NCBI GenBank assembly: GCA_019828595.1
Contig: JAHQRK010000001.1
Location: forward strand, 992,001-1,056,000
Direction of reading: 5' to 3'
DNA length: 64,000 bases
From: Aphanomyces cochlioides
Taxonomy: Eukaryota > Oomycota > Saprolegniomycetes > Saprolegniales > Verrucalvaceae
Shown here: positions 20,616 to 33,459 of the stretch, piece after piece
Layout of the letters: each line of letters starts with the position of its first letter
Position numbering within the stretch: position 1 is the stretch's first letter
The notes under the pieces: generated by a model
Database searches by the model: none
What the model saw: the letters and a program-made list of their open reading frames with translations, nothing else
What the model was told of the DNA's origin: nothing
Position numbers and translations under genes: made by a program

Positions 20616-21472
20616 GACAAAATATGACACCGAGTATTGAGCAACACACCAAATAATTGACAAATGGATATTTGCCATGGATATGGGGCAATACAACCTT
20701 GAGTGGTCAAATTAGTTGATGTTGGTTGGAAGTGCTGACAACAATGAACGAACTTGTCGCAAATTGCTCATTTTGTACTTGGATAAAGTATATAAAAATT
20801 GCTCATTTGTTGACTTGACGTTTGTATGTAAAAATTACTCTCGTACTTAGTCTCGTACTTACGTGTTGCGTTAGAGCCTTAAGTAATAGACTAGGGTGAG
20901 GCCAGGGCTACGCCCCTGGGTGGAGCGTTTTGCTTTGGAAATAACAAAGATTTGATCACACACATGAAACGTTTGAAGCCATACTATGAATTTTGAATTT
21001 GATTCAGGTCCAGTTCGAAGTAAAAAAGATAAGTTAACGCTGAGGATTCTGATTGGCTACTGTTGACTGACGAATATGTTTTTTTCGTCAGGAGATAAAT
21101 CATATACCAAAGTTCAGATTGCACAATCTGTGCGATCGATGAGTAGATCGAGGTCATCGTTGGTTGACAACCACGCACTTCTTCCTCTTGTAATACTGTA
21201 ACGTTGAATCTAAGTATAAGGTGCGTAGTTTGGGGTTAGCTAATCTCGAGGATTTATCGTCCAATTCATCGGTACGATGCAATTGGACTTGATCCAGGAA
21301 GTCACGGCAATTCCACAACAACACAGTGTATATATGTGTAAGAACATGATAACGTTTGTTAGTTATGGATGAAGTTTTATGGAGTCCTGCCTATTGTAAT
21401 GCTTCTTGATACACAATGTTTTTCGTGTAGATTCCAGGCAGTCCATCGTACTGTCCATTGGCGACCAAAAGC

Positions 21473-23530
21473 TTAATGTTGCCTTTTGCTTGGGCTCTTG
21501 ACATGGCGACGTAAAGCTGTCCATGCGAGAAGACGGGTTCTGGAAGGTAGACGCCCACGTGAGAAATCGTTTGATTGAGCCTTGTGAATCGTCATTGCGA
21601 AGGCAACTTGAACAGGAAATTGTCTTCTGCGTAGCTCAAATGGGTAATTGTTTTGCTCACCATCGTAAATTGTAGTAGTTCGGGGAATGTAAACGATCTT
21701 GTTCGTGTGGGAGCCGTTCATAATTTGAGCCTTGATACATCGTGTTTTCAGCTCAAGAACAATTAAACGTGTTCCGTTGCACATGCCTTCCGAAGTACAC
21801 AAATTACGAAGCAGAATAATGGGGCAACCAACTTTCAAATGCAACTTGTGGCTGGGGAAGTTGTTGATGTCTATAGAATTCAGAAACTCGATGGGGAACT
21901 CGCATGCATTTGTGTCCGAGTTGGGTTTGTCAGCAACAGAATCGGCGGACAAATATGTCATTTCGCAGTCGGAAGTGAATCGCTCAAGAAGTGTTGTGTT
22001 GATGTCAGCAACAACACTATGTTTGGGTGCAAGGATAGCTCGACATCCAAAGTACGATCTAAGTGCATTGATGCGCAGGTTGTTCATGTCTTGATAGACG
22101 TTGTTTAAAAATGACCCCAAATCATCAGGCGACTTGCATGGAATCGCCAAATCATCAGGTAGTCGAATGTAATCGGCACCGAGTTCGGTACATGTGGGAT
22201 ATGTTCCATGGCCAATAGACTTGAGCAATGCAGCAAACTCTCGAACACTCTCTGAGTTGTTGTTGGTCAACCTCATGTTCACCGTCAGATGAAACTGTGC
22301 GATATTTCTCCAAAGGTAGCTGTTCTTCAAGCATGCTTCGAGGATTAGCCCAGGTGTGCCCTTCAAAATGACTGGAAGCATTTGCTTGAAGTCGCCCGAG
22401 AATATGACGACCTTTCCACCAAAAGGAAGCGCGTTGTCCATCAAATCTTGTAGCATGTGATCAACGGCCTCCACAGCATACTTGTGCATCATCGAACACT
22501 CGTCCCAAATAATAAGTTCTGTGAGACGTAAAAGTTCCGCAAGATGTGACTGCTTCCGAACGTCACATCGGCTAAGCTCGTGCAATGATCTTGGAAGACA
22601 GAATCTCGAATGCGCAGTTGTACCTCCGATCAAATTCAGAGCAGCAAGTCCGGACGAAGCAACAGCCAAGGCAATTTTGTTCATTGAGCGCACTTGAGCC
22701 AGTAAAATGTTTGAGATGAACATCTTCCCTGAGCCGCCCTCACCTTCGAGAAAATATACTTTGCCTCTTCGAACAGTACTTTCCTTCGTAATCTCGCTCA
22801 TAACGTCGTTGTAGAAGACCTCGTGCTCTTCGGTCATCGTAGACTTGCCTTCCAAAATGCCTTGGATTTGTTCTTGGTTGTGCGAAGATTCCATAGCCAC
22901 TAATCGGTTGGATTGACGGCCCCTGTTTGTTTCCTCAAGAGCAAAATATTGTTCGAAATGTGCAAGCTGTGGAAGCTCCGGAAAACGATCCAAGCTTGAT
23001 GCATTCGACTCGAGGCATCTTGATAAAGCCTGAATTGCGAAAGCTGTAGATTTTTGAGAATCGTCGGGGTACATGCGGTGAAAATCTTGCCTCATTTCAT
23101 CTTCGAATTTGTTCCATAGCCCTCGTGCGTCCGCAGGTTCACAGTGAATCAGAATACTGACAAAAAGTGTTCGGAGCTCATAGGGAGTTGCTGTTTCAGT
23201 TGCTTCTCGCATGAAGGTTAGCCATTCCTCGTCATTTTCAAGAAAGCCAAGGGCAAGTGCGGCTGACTTGAACGTCTGATGAACCACACCATTGACGGTT
23301 CGCAAATCTTCGTGCGATGTCGGACCTCGTCGGTAGCATAAGAGCATTCGCATAAAAAAACAGTCTAACGAGCGGGGTGACACCGTCAGCATCCTCCCGA
23401 TCATACGATCACCACCCCTTTTACGTGATGTCCACTTGCGGAGCTTTTTGTTCCATACGAAATGCTCGGGGATATCATGGTACAGACATTCACGCGCAAG
23501 TGCTTGTGAATTACTGTTTTCACGGCACAG
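21473..23530 (-). pseudogene. Helitron helicase, copy B
   Basis: This Pif1-like SF1 helicase part is in the same frame as Rep but separated from it by TAG (23788-23786), 84 codons and TAA (23533-23531). It begins in KLRKWTSRKRGG and includes the Walker A-like GEGGSGKM, Walker B WDECSM, GDFKQMLPV and AMTIHKAQ. A 2-bp loss relative to copy C near 21575 shifts the frame after HKAQ, so motif VI is lost and a novel tail runs to 21473. The helicase would unwind DNA during rolling-circle transfer. Not functional here. Confidence 0.85.
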
Positions 23531-23788
23531 TTAAAAAAACGCGGTGAGTTTCGTCCGGTTCCTCCTTGCCAATTCCTGAGGGCTCATCGGGCGGTCGGTA
23601 GGAATGCATACAACTTGTTCACCTTCCAAGTGTATTTCGAGGTTCTCGACAGCGTGAGATCGTTTGAACATGTCGAAAGAGAAAATGCGTGTGAGGGCCT
23701 CACAGCACGATACATAGCGGGCATCTTGGTATTGCTTGATTTCGTCAAGTTCACCGGACTCAAGTTGAAAATTTGAGCGGTCGGAGCC

Positions 23789-26699
23789 CTAGTAGATGTA
23801 CTTGTACAGGTATTTGACTGCAGATATACTTGTACACGGCTCGACATTGATGTGACAGTCGAACATGGCACTCAACGTTGGGTTGTACGGAATAACATAT
23901 TGGTTGGTATACTCAGAGGGCCGCTCTGCCGAAGAGCGGCGACGACGGTAGAGTGGATATCCATCGCTGCCTTCTGATGTTTCGTTGCAGTATGCTTTTG
24001 GAAAGTTTTTCTTGCACTTCCCGTTTTTCAGGCATCGGTCGCTGCATTTGTGAATCATGCAGGTTGTAACAATTTCGTGCAGTCTTGGATTCTTTTCCTT
24101 GTCGGGGATTTCTGCACTGATAATACTGTCAATATCGGCAGCTGTCTTGATTTTGTCGTCCCCAGTGAATATGACCAACATATGGGTATGAGGCAGACCA
24201 CGCTTTTGGAATTCGACAACACGAACACACGCAGCTTGTCGACCCAAAACTTCCCCCTTGTACAGCATGGCTTCAATGGCTAAGAGCTTGAGACGGAACA
24301 TGCGCGTCACTAAGCCAGGTCGATCAGCTGGAGATCGTTTAAATCCATAGTCGTCTTTCGCCAATTCCAGCTCCCTGTCGATTTCAACCCACTTTGGATT
24401 GCATGTCACAGTGATAAAAAGGTCTGGTCGACCGAACTTGCGAACAATTGCCATGGCGTCAAGGTAACGTTGTCTCATGTACCGAGGTCCACCCGTGTAA
24501 GATGACGGCAAAACAGTCCTTTTTCCAATGCTTCTGAGGTCCACATTATGCGAAACAGCGTCATGAAGTGCGCGGTACGTGTCGCTGCGGAGGTTGTTGG
24601 TTTGGTCACGAATATATCGAAGCCTTTGGTTTTCCACCTTTGCAAAATTGTCGACTGCAAACACTTGAAATAGAGGTCCGCTGGCATGTAATGGAGAAAA
24701 TGCACCGCGCTCGTACAAATGGTACCGAGCATAATCGTTCAAACTCACGTTTTCATGATTGCGACCGCTCTTGTTGTCAAACGACCACCCCAAAGTCCCA
24801 GTGGGAAAGAGCAAAGGGTATTGAAGCGGGTCATATGCCGAATGAAATTCCTTAATGCGAAATAAGCGTTGTTCCCCAGGTTGTCGATCCAAACGCACAT
24901 ATTTACCAACGTGATAGTTTCGCTGAACTTCGCTGAGTACGGGACCATCAATACCATGCAGTAAGATATGACGCCCTGACTTGGACGTTTCTGAAAAAAG
25001 AACAGCGATTTCAGAACACGTAGGAAGGTTATGCGTTCGGCTGTTGCTTCGAGGCTGAGCAGTGAGCACAATTCTCATGTCGTCATCCTTTGGAATATCC
25101 TTCGCATGCTTGTACAGCTGGGTGAACGCGTTGTGCTGTAGTAGTAGACGCTGGATTTTCGTCACAGTTGACACATTAAGATTTCCCCCAAGCATTCTTC
25201 GTCGTATGCTTGCTTGCGTTTCAGGATCCGTAATGTAGATCTGGGCGTAACTGGCTTGTTCTTCGTCCGCAGGCAACAGTGGTCCAATCAAATGATGCAA
25301 AGCGCCTTGGATTGTATAAGATCTCGGCCCACCGTTGCCGTGAATAATTTCTTGGGTACCAATAGATGTAAAGGCAAAGAGGGCGTTGTACCGGCGAGTG
25401 TTATTGACAAACCCTCTGGTTTTGAACAAAGCAATGTATTCGCGAAACTCGGGTGTGTCAGGCCAGGTAGCAACAGGCAGCACTCGAGAGCCTCCACCGC
25501 AGCAGTCCTTTTCTTCGCCTGGCCAAATCTTCGCTTCGCAATGGCGGCAAATCGAACGCTGCTCAATAGTATGAAGAGGCACCAATGATTCATCGAAGTC
25601 ATCGAAACTGACGCGTGCACTGTTGTGACCACTCTTCTTCTTCGGGCGACCCTTAGGTTTATTCCGGAGACTTAATCCTTGCTCGCGAGGAGGTACATCA
25701 ATCAAATCCACATCCACGTTTAGCGGAGGATCAGTATTTGCCAAGGCAAGTAATTGATTGTCAGTGTTGCAATCCACATTTCCATCGGAAATATCTTCTT
25801 CCTTGGTTTCTTCTTCACCTCCTTCATTCATACGGTTAGGTTGTAGCGCAGCATAGATCCTTCGATTGTCAACTGTGCGCTCGCGATCTTCTTGCTCCTG
25901 AGCTGCCAGAATCTTGAGATGATGGTCACTTTGAGCGTGATAATGGATTCCGTCTTCTCCCTCCTTGGTTTCCTCTTCGTCGCTCTTATCCATGTCCGTA
26001 TGGTGCAAAATGATGGCACCCCGCCCTTGATTCGCAACCTCAGTGTTGTGCTTTTTTTCGCGAGCACGATTGTTGTATTCCGCCTTCTTGGATCTTTTCA
26101 TAGCCACCTCTTTGTCGAAGTCTTCCACGATAGCATGCCGTTTCTTTTCGCGAGCACGATTGTTGTACTCCGCCTTTAGGAGAGCTTGCCGTTTCTTTTC
26201 GTGAGCACGATTGTTGTACTCCGCCTTTAGGAGAGCTTGCCGTTTCTTTTCGTGAGCACGATTGTTGTACTCCGCCTTTAGGAGAGCTTGCCGTTTCTTT
26301 TCGCGAGCACGATTGTTGTACTCCGCCTTTAGGAGAGCTTGCCGTTTCTTTTCGTGAGCACGATTTGTTGTACTCCACCTTTAGGAGAGCTTGCCGTTTC
26401 TTTTCGTGAGCACGTTTGTTGTACTCCGCCTTCTTGGCCTTTCTCATAGCCGCCTCGTCGTTAATATTGCCCTGATTCAAGGCATCGTCATCCACAACCC
26501 AGCCATTAGCTCCAGTTGATGCAGACTCTTGTTCGGTAGTATGCACTTCATTCCGCTCTGCTTGCTTGCCATGTTCGGAGTTATCGATCGCATGTCCTTG
26601 ATTGTCATTGTCATGATTGCCATTGCCTTTCTTAGAGGCCGAGTAGTTGTTATTTTCTACGCAGAAAACTGCGTCAGACAAATGTTCATACAAAAACAT
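23789..26699 (-). pseudogene. Helitron N-terminal and Rep region, copy B
   Basis: In this copy the 321- and 461-residue parts that are separate in copies A and C are fused into one 779-codon frame, because a C run has five rather than four bases (25189-25193). Rep shows TCNPKW, HUH as HTH (residues 647-649; Ala in the middle in copy A) and KYLYKYIY at the very end, followed by TAG. Upstream, the 51-bp repeat array has five units and the shared one-base insertion separates the ATG-bearing N-terminus (from 26699) from this frame. Length to the Rep end is normal for Helitrons. Confidence 0.87.
26138..26427 (-). repeat. 51-bp coding minisatellite, copy B
   Basis: GAGAGCTTGCC recurs at 26180, 26231, 26282, 26333 and 26385: four steps of 51, 51, 51 and 52 bp. 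The 52-bp step is the unit with the extra base. Five units against two in copies A and C. Confidence 0.93.
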
Positions 26700-27472
26700 C
26701 AACACAAAAATGATAATGTGATTGGATCGTAAAAATACTGTGGATATGTGTCCCGCCACTTAAGCTTAACATAATGTGGTTTGCCAGAAAATACTACTCA
26801 TTTCTTTCATAAATCGTACAGAGTTCGCGGTATTTATTAAACATCACTTTGTTTAATATCGCGTATTGAACTCGTACATCCAATGAGTTGAAACTTTGAT
26901 ACTGGGTAATACACCTGCTAAGTATTCATGCAACACCCCTGAAGTGTTTCAATCTACTCGCCGTAGGCCCACTATCAACAGTGGTACTCCGTCAAAAAAA
27001 GTAGCACCATCAGTTGCAATAGTGGTAACCAACGTTACACATTGTCCCCTTACTGTAAAAAGTTGAACTATGGGGAGAGGATTTACTCGTCCAAAGTCAA
27101 TATGAAAATACAGTAAAAACACACGTTTTAGCTGTCCCTGGCTGCTCTATGAAAATGTCCGGTATTTCAAGCCAAAAAGGCCCTACTTCGTAACATTCGC
27201 ATATCGCGTCGGAATTCGCCTTTCGGAGTCCAAGCCTCTGGCCAGAGTATGGCTTAAAGTGGCAGAAAGAGCTCGTCACCCTACTGCACAGTGTGTTGAC
27301 CGCTTATTCAGCGGCCTTTTCTGCCCGAGTGAAGCTATCCTAAGACATGCATCTCACCTTGCATCGTCCCAGAAAAACTCAACTGCCATTCAATCGTCTT
27401 TGGCAGGTATTATTTTAAATAGTAGGACAATATATTTTCATTTTGTATGTGGAATGATTATTAATATTATCG

Positions 27473-27527
27473 ACAACTGCCACGTCCAGCATCATGGGTG
27501 CAGGATGATGCTGGACGTGGCAGTTGT
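27473..27527. repeat. 23-bp perfect hairpin near Helitron 5' end (copy B)
   Basis: Same structure as 20561-20615, displaced by 6912 bp. Confidence 0.9.
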
Positions 27528-28302
27528 GACAAAATATGACACCGAGTATTGAGCAACACACCAAATAATTGACAAATGGATATTTGCCATGGATATGGGG
27601 CAATACAACCTTGAGTGGTCAAATTAGTTGATGTTGGTTGGAAGTGCTGACAACAATGAACGAACTTGTCGCAAATTGCTCATTTTGTACTTGGATAAAG
27701 TATATAAAAATTGCTCATTTGTTGACTTGACGTTTGTATGTAAAAATTACTCTCGTACTTAGTCTCGTACTTACGTGTTGCGTTAGAGCCTTAAGTAATA
27801 GACTAGGGTGAGGCCAGGGCTACGCCCCTGGGTGGAGCGTTTTGCTTTGGAAATAACAAAGATTTGATCACACACATGAAACGTTTGAAGCCATACTATG
27901 AATTTTGAATTTGATTCAGGTCCAGTTCGAAGTAAAAAAGATAAGTTAACGCTGAGGATTCTGATTGGCTACTGTTGACTGACGAATATGTTTTTTTCGT
28001 CAGGAGATAAATCATATACCAAAGTTCAGATTGCACAATCTGTGCGATCGATGAGTAGATCGAGGTCATCGTTGGTTGACAACCACGCACTTCTTCCTCT
28101 TGTAATACTGTAACGTTGAATCTAAGTATAAGGTGCGTAGTTTGGGGTTAGCTAATCTCGAGGATTTATCGTCCAATTCATCGGTACGATGCAATTGGAC
28201 TTGATCCAGGAAGTCACGGCAATTCCACAACAACACAGTGTATATATGTGTAAGAACATGATAACGTTTGTTAGTTATGGATGAAGTTTTATGGAGTCCT
28301 GC

Positions 28303-30444
28303 CTATTGTAATGCTTCTTGATACACAATGTTTTTCGTGTAGATTCCAGGCAGTCCATCGTACTGTCCATTGGCGACCAAAAGCTTAATGTTGCCTTTTG
28401 CTTGGGCTCTTGACATGGCGACGTAAAGCTGTCCATGCGAGAAGACGGGTTCTGGAAGGTAGACGCCCACGTGAGAAATCGTTTGACCTTGAGCCTTGTG
28501 AATCGTCATTGCGAAGGCAACTTGAACAGGAAATTGTCTTCTGCGTAGCTCAAATGGGTAATTGTTTTGCTCACCATCGTAAATTGTAGTAGTTCGGGGA
28601 ATGTAAACGATCTTGTTCGTGTGGGAGCCGTTCATAATTTGAGCCTTGATACATCGTGTTTTCAGCTCAAGAACAATTAAACGTGTTCCGTTGCACATGC
28701 CTTCCGAAGTACACAAATTACGAAGCAGAATAATGGGGCAACCAACTTTCAAATGCAACTTGTGGCTGGGGAAGTTGTTGATGTCTATAGAATTCAGAAA
28801 CTCGATGGGGAACTCGCATGCATTTGTGTCCGAGTTGGGTTTGTCAGCAACAGAATCGGCGGACAAATATGTCATTTCGCAGTCGGAAGTGAATCGCTCA
28901 AGAAGTGTTGTGTTGATGTCAGCAACAACACTATGTTTGGGTGCAAGGATAGCTCGACATCCAAAGTACGATCTAAGTGCATTGATGCGCAGGTTGTTCA
29001 TGTCTTGATAGACGTTGTTTAAAAATGACCCCAAATCATCAGGCGACTTGTATGGAATCGCCAAATCATCAGGTAGTCGAATGTAATCGGCACCGAGTTC
29101 GGTACATGTGGGGTATGTTCCATGGCCAATAGACTTGAGCAATGCAGCAAACTCTCGAACACTCTCTGAGTTGTTGTTGGTCAACCTCATGTTCACCGTC
29201 AGATGAAACTGTGCGATATTTCTCCAAAGGTAGCTGTTCTTCAAGCATGCTTCGAGGATTAGCCCAGGTGTGCCCTTCAAAATGACTGGAAGCATTTGCT
29301 TGAAGTCGCCCGAGAATATGACGACCTTTCCACCAAAAGGAAGCGCGTTGTCCATCAAATCTTGTAGCATGTGATCAACGGCCTCCACAGCATACTTGTG
29401 CATCATCGAACACTCGTCCCAAATAATAAGTTCTGTGAGACGTAAAAGTTCCGCAAGATGTGACTGCTTCCGAACGTCACATCGGCTAAGCTCGTGCAAT
29501 GATCTTGGAAGACAGAATCTCGAATGCGCAGTTGTACCTCCGATCAAATTCAGAGCAGCAAGTCCGGACGAAGCAACAGCCAAGGCAATTTTGTTCATTG
29601 AGCGCACTTGAGCCAGTAAAATGTTTGAGATGAACATCTTCCCTGAGCCGCCCTCACCTTCGAGAAAATATACTTTGCCTCTTCGAACAGTACTTTCCTT
29701 CGTAATCTCGCTCATAACGTCGTTGTAGAAGACCTCGTGCTCTTCGGTCATCGTAGACTTGCCTTCCAAAATGCCTTGGATTTGTTCTTGGTTGTGCGAA
29801 GATTCCATAGCCACTAATCGGTTGGATTGACGGCCCCTGTTTGTTTCCTCAAGAGCAAAATATTGTTCGAAATGTGCAAGCTGTGGAAGCTCCGGAAAAC
29901 GATCCAAGCTTGATGCATTCGACTCGAGGCATCTTGATAAAGCCTGAATTGCGAAAGCTGTAGATTTTTGAGAATCGTCGGGGTACATGCGGTGAAAATC
30001 TTGCCTCATTTCATCTTCGAATTTGTTCCATAGCCCTCGTGCGTCCGCAGGTTCACAGTGAATCAGAATACTGACAAAAAGTGTTCGGAGCTCATAGGGA
30101 GTTGCTGTTTCAGTTGCTTCTCGCATGAAGGTTAGCCATTCCTCGTCATTTTCAAGAAAGCCAAGGGCAAGTGCGGCTGACTTGAACGTCTGATGAACCA
30201 CGCCATTGACGGTTCGCAAATCTTCGTGCGATGTCGGACCTCGTCGGTAGCATAAGAGCATTCGCATAAAAAAACAGTCTCCCGAGCGGGGTGACACCGT
30301 CAGCATCCTCCCGATCATACGATCACCACCCCTTTTACGTGATGTCCACTTGCGGAGCTTTTTGTTCCATACGAAATGCTCGGGGATATCATGGTACAGA
30401 CATTCACGCGCAAGTGCTTGTGAATTACTGTTTTCACGGCACAG
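28303..30444 (-). pseudogene. Helitron helicase, copy C (full domain)
   Basis: The 671-codon open part (30318-28303) holds all SF1/Pif1 motifs in order: GEGGSGKM (residues 221-228), WDECSM (300-305), GDFKQMLPV, the PIILLRN region, AMTIHKAQGQT and LYVAMSRAQ. Walker A ends in Lys-Met where Thr or Ser normally binds magnesium, so ATPase activity is doubtful. The frame continues upstream to a TAA at 30447-30445 and then to the Rep part beyond a TAG at 30702-30700. There is no independent start with strong context; the domain was part of a Rep-helicase fusion. Confidence 0.85.
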
Positions 30445-30702
30445 TTAAAAAAACGCGGTGAGTTTCGTCCGGTTCCTCCTTGCCAATTCCTGAGGGCTCA
30501 TCGGGCGGTCGGTAGGAATGCATACAACTTGTTCACCTTCCAAGTGTATTTCGAGGTTCTCGACAGCGTGAGATCGTTTGAACATGTCGAAAGAGAAAAT
30601 GCGTGTGAGGGCCTCACAGCACGATACATAGCGGGCATCTTGGTATTGCTTGATTTCGTCAAGTTCACCGGACTCAAGTTGAAAATTTGAGCGGTCGGAG
30701 CC

Positions 30703-33459
30703 CTAGTAGATGTACTTGTACAGGTATTTGACTGCAAATATACTTGTACACGCCTCGACATTGATGTGACAGTCGAACATGGCACTCAACGTTGGGTTGT
30801 ACGGAATAACATATTGGTTGGTATACTCAGAGGGCCGCTCTGCCGAAGAGCGGCGACGACGGTAGAGTGGATATCCATCGCTGCCTTCTGATGTTTCGTT
30901 GCAGTATGCTTTTGGAAAGTTTTTCTTGCACTTCCCGTTTTTCAGGCATCGGTCGCTGCATTTGTGAATCATGCAGGTTGTAACAATTTCGTGCAGTCTT
31001 GGATTCTTTTCCTTGTCGGGGATTTCTGCACTGATAATACTGTCAATATCGGCAGCTGTCTTGATTTTGTCGTCCCCAGTGAATATGACCAACATATGGG
31101 TATGAGGCAGACCACGCTTTTGGAATTCGACAACACGAACACACGCAGCTTGTCGACCCAAAACTTCCCCCTTGTACAGCATGGCTTCAATGGCTAAGAG
31201 CTTGAGACGGAACATGCGCGTCACTAAGTCAGGTCGATCAGCTGGAGATCGTTTAAATCCATAGTCGTCTTTCGCCAATTCCAGCTCCCTGTCGATTTCA
31301 ACCCACTTTGGATTGCATGTCACAGTGATAAAAAGGTCTGGTCGACCGAACTTGCGAACAATTGCCATGGCGTCAAGGTAACGTTGTCTCATGTACCGAG
31401 GTCCACCCGTGTAAGATGACGGCAAAACAGTCCTTTTTCCAATGCTTCTGAGGTCCACATTATGCGAAACAGCGTCATGAAGTGCGCGGTACGTGTCGCT
31501 GCGGAGGTTGTTGGTTTGGTCACGAATATATCGAAGCCTTTGGTTTTCCACCTTTGCAAAATTGTCGACTGCAAACACTTGAAATAGAGGTCCGCTGGCA
31601 TGTAATGGAGAAAATGCACCGCGCTCGTACAAATGGTACCGAGCATAATCGTTCAAACTCACGTTTTCATGATTGCGACCGCTCTTGTTGTCAAACGACC
31701 ACCCCAAAGTCCCAGTGGGAAAGAGCAAAGGGTATTGAAGCGGGTCATATGCCGAATGAAATTCCTTAATGCGAAATAAGCGTTGTTCCCCAGGTTGTCG
31801 ATCCAAACGCACATATTTACCAACGTGATAGTTTCGCTGAACTTCGCTGAGTACGGGACCATCAATACCATGCAGTAAGATATGACGCCCTGACTTGGAC
31901 GTTTCTGAAAAAAGAACAGCGATTTCAGAACACGTAGGAAGGTTATGCGTTCGGCTGTTGCTTCGAGGCTGAGCAGTGAGCACAATTCTCATGTCGTCAT
32001 CCTTTGGAATATCCTTCGCATGCTTGTACAGCTGGGTGAACGCGTTGTGCTGTAGTAGTAGACGCTGGATTTTCGTCACAGTTGACACATTAAGATTTCC
32101 CCAAGCATTCTTCGTCGTATGCTTGCTTGCGTTTCAGGATCCGTAATGTAGATCTGGGCGTAACTGGCTTGTTCTTCGTCCGCAGGCAACAGTGGTCCAA
32201 TCAAATGATGCAAAGCGCCTTGGATTGTATAAGATCTCGGCCCACCGTTGCCGTGAATAATTTCTTGGGTACCAATAGATGTAAAGGCAAAGAGGGCGTT
32301 GTACCGGCGAGTGTTATTGACAAACCCTCTGGTTTTGAACAAAGCAATGTATTCGCGAAACTCGGGTGTGTCAGGCCAGGTAGCAACAGGCAGCACTCGA
32401 GAGCCTCCACCGCAGCAGTCCTTTTCTTCGCCTGGCCAAATCTTCGCTTCGCAATGGCGGCAAATCGAACGCTGCTCAATAGTATGAAGAGGCACCAATG
32501 ATTCATCGAAGTCATCGAAACTGACGCGTGCACTGTTGTGACCACTCTTCTTCTTCGGGCGACCCTTAGGTTTATTCCGGAGACTTAATCCTTGCTCGCG
32601 AGGAGGTACATCAATCAAATCCACATCCACGTTTAGCGGAGGATCAGTATTTGCCAAGGCAAGTAATTGATTGTCAGTGTTGCAATCCACATTTCCATCG
32701 GAAATATCTTCTTCCTTGGTTTCTTCTTCACCTCCTTCATTCATACGGTTAGGTTGTAGCGCAGCATAGATCCTTCGATTGTCAACTGTGCGCTCGCGAT
32801 CTTCTTGCTCCTGAGCTGCCAGAATCTTGAGATGATGGTCACTTTGAGCGTGATAATGGATTCCGTCTTCTCCCTCCTTGGTTTCCTCTTCGTCGCTCTT
32901 ATCCATGTCCGTATGGTGCAAAATGATGGCACCCCGCCCTTGATTCGCAACCTCAGTGTTGTGCTTTTTTTCGCGAGCACGATTGTTGTATTCCGCCTTC
33001 TTGGATCTTTTCATAGCCACCTCTTTGTCGAAGTCTTCCACGATAGCATGCCGTTTCTTTTCGCGAGCACGATTGTTGTACTCCGCCTTTAGGAGAGCTT
33101 GCCGTTTCTTTTCGTGAGCACGATTTGTTGTACTCCACCTTTAGGAGAGCTTGCCGTTTCTTTTCGTGAGCACGTTTGTTGTACTCCGCCTTCTTGGCCT
33201 TTCTCATAGCCGCCTCGTCGTTAATATTGCCCTGATTCAAGGCATCGTCATCCACAACCCAGCCATTAGCTCCAGTTGATGCAGACTCTTGTTCGGTAGT
33301 ATGCACTTCATTCCGCTCTGCTTGCTTGCCATGTTCGGAGTTATCGATCGCATGTCCTTGATTGTCATTGTCATGATTGCCATTGCCTTTCTTAGAGGCC
33401 GAGTAGTTGTTATTTTCTACGCAGAAAACTGCGTCAGACAAATGTTCATACAAAAACAT
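30703..33459 (-). pseudogene. Helitron N-terminal and Rep region, copy C
   Basis: Same layout as copy A: ATG at 33459, frame loss in the 51-bp repeats, then 33041-32076, then a shift at the four-C run into 32088-30703. HUH reads HTH as in copy B. The two-tyrosine motif KYLYKYIY is followed by TAG at 30702-30700. Small differences from B near the end (VEACTSIFAVK for VEPCTSISAVK) are visible. Confidence 0.87.
33051..33190 (-). repeat. 51-bp coding minisatellite, copy C
   Basis: Two full 51-bp units, as in copy A, including the one with the extra base. Confidence 0.8.

Larger units (their letters stand above)
16363..20890 (-). mobile_element. Helitron copy A (internally deleted)
   Basis: Reading minus strand, the 3' terminus is CTAG (16366-16363) with a 6-bp hairpin CCAGGG/CCCTGG just inside (16374-16379, 16386-16391), and the base after CTAG is T, as Helitrons require. 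The 5' terminus TCTATTACTTAAGG abuts copy B at 20890/20891. Only the N-terminal and Rep regions are present: the whole helicase is replaced by about 300 bp of unrelated sequence (about 16571-16880). Its 3'-terminal 200 bp differ from copies B and C at several positions, whereas the rest is nearly identical. Confidence 0.9.
20891..27802 (-). mobile_element. Helitron copy B
   Basis: A 6912-bp element with the same ends as copy A: CTAG at 20894-20891 with inner hairpin, and 5' TC at 27802. It touches copy A on the left and copy C on the right with no spacer. It contains both Rep and helicase regions. Differences from copy C that I can see: three more 51-bp repeat units, one extra C at 25189-25193 and two bases missing near 21575. 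Confidence 0.93.
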
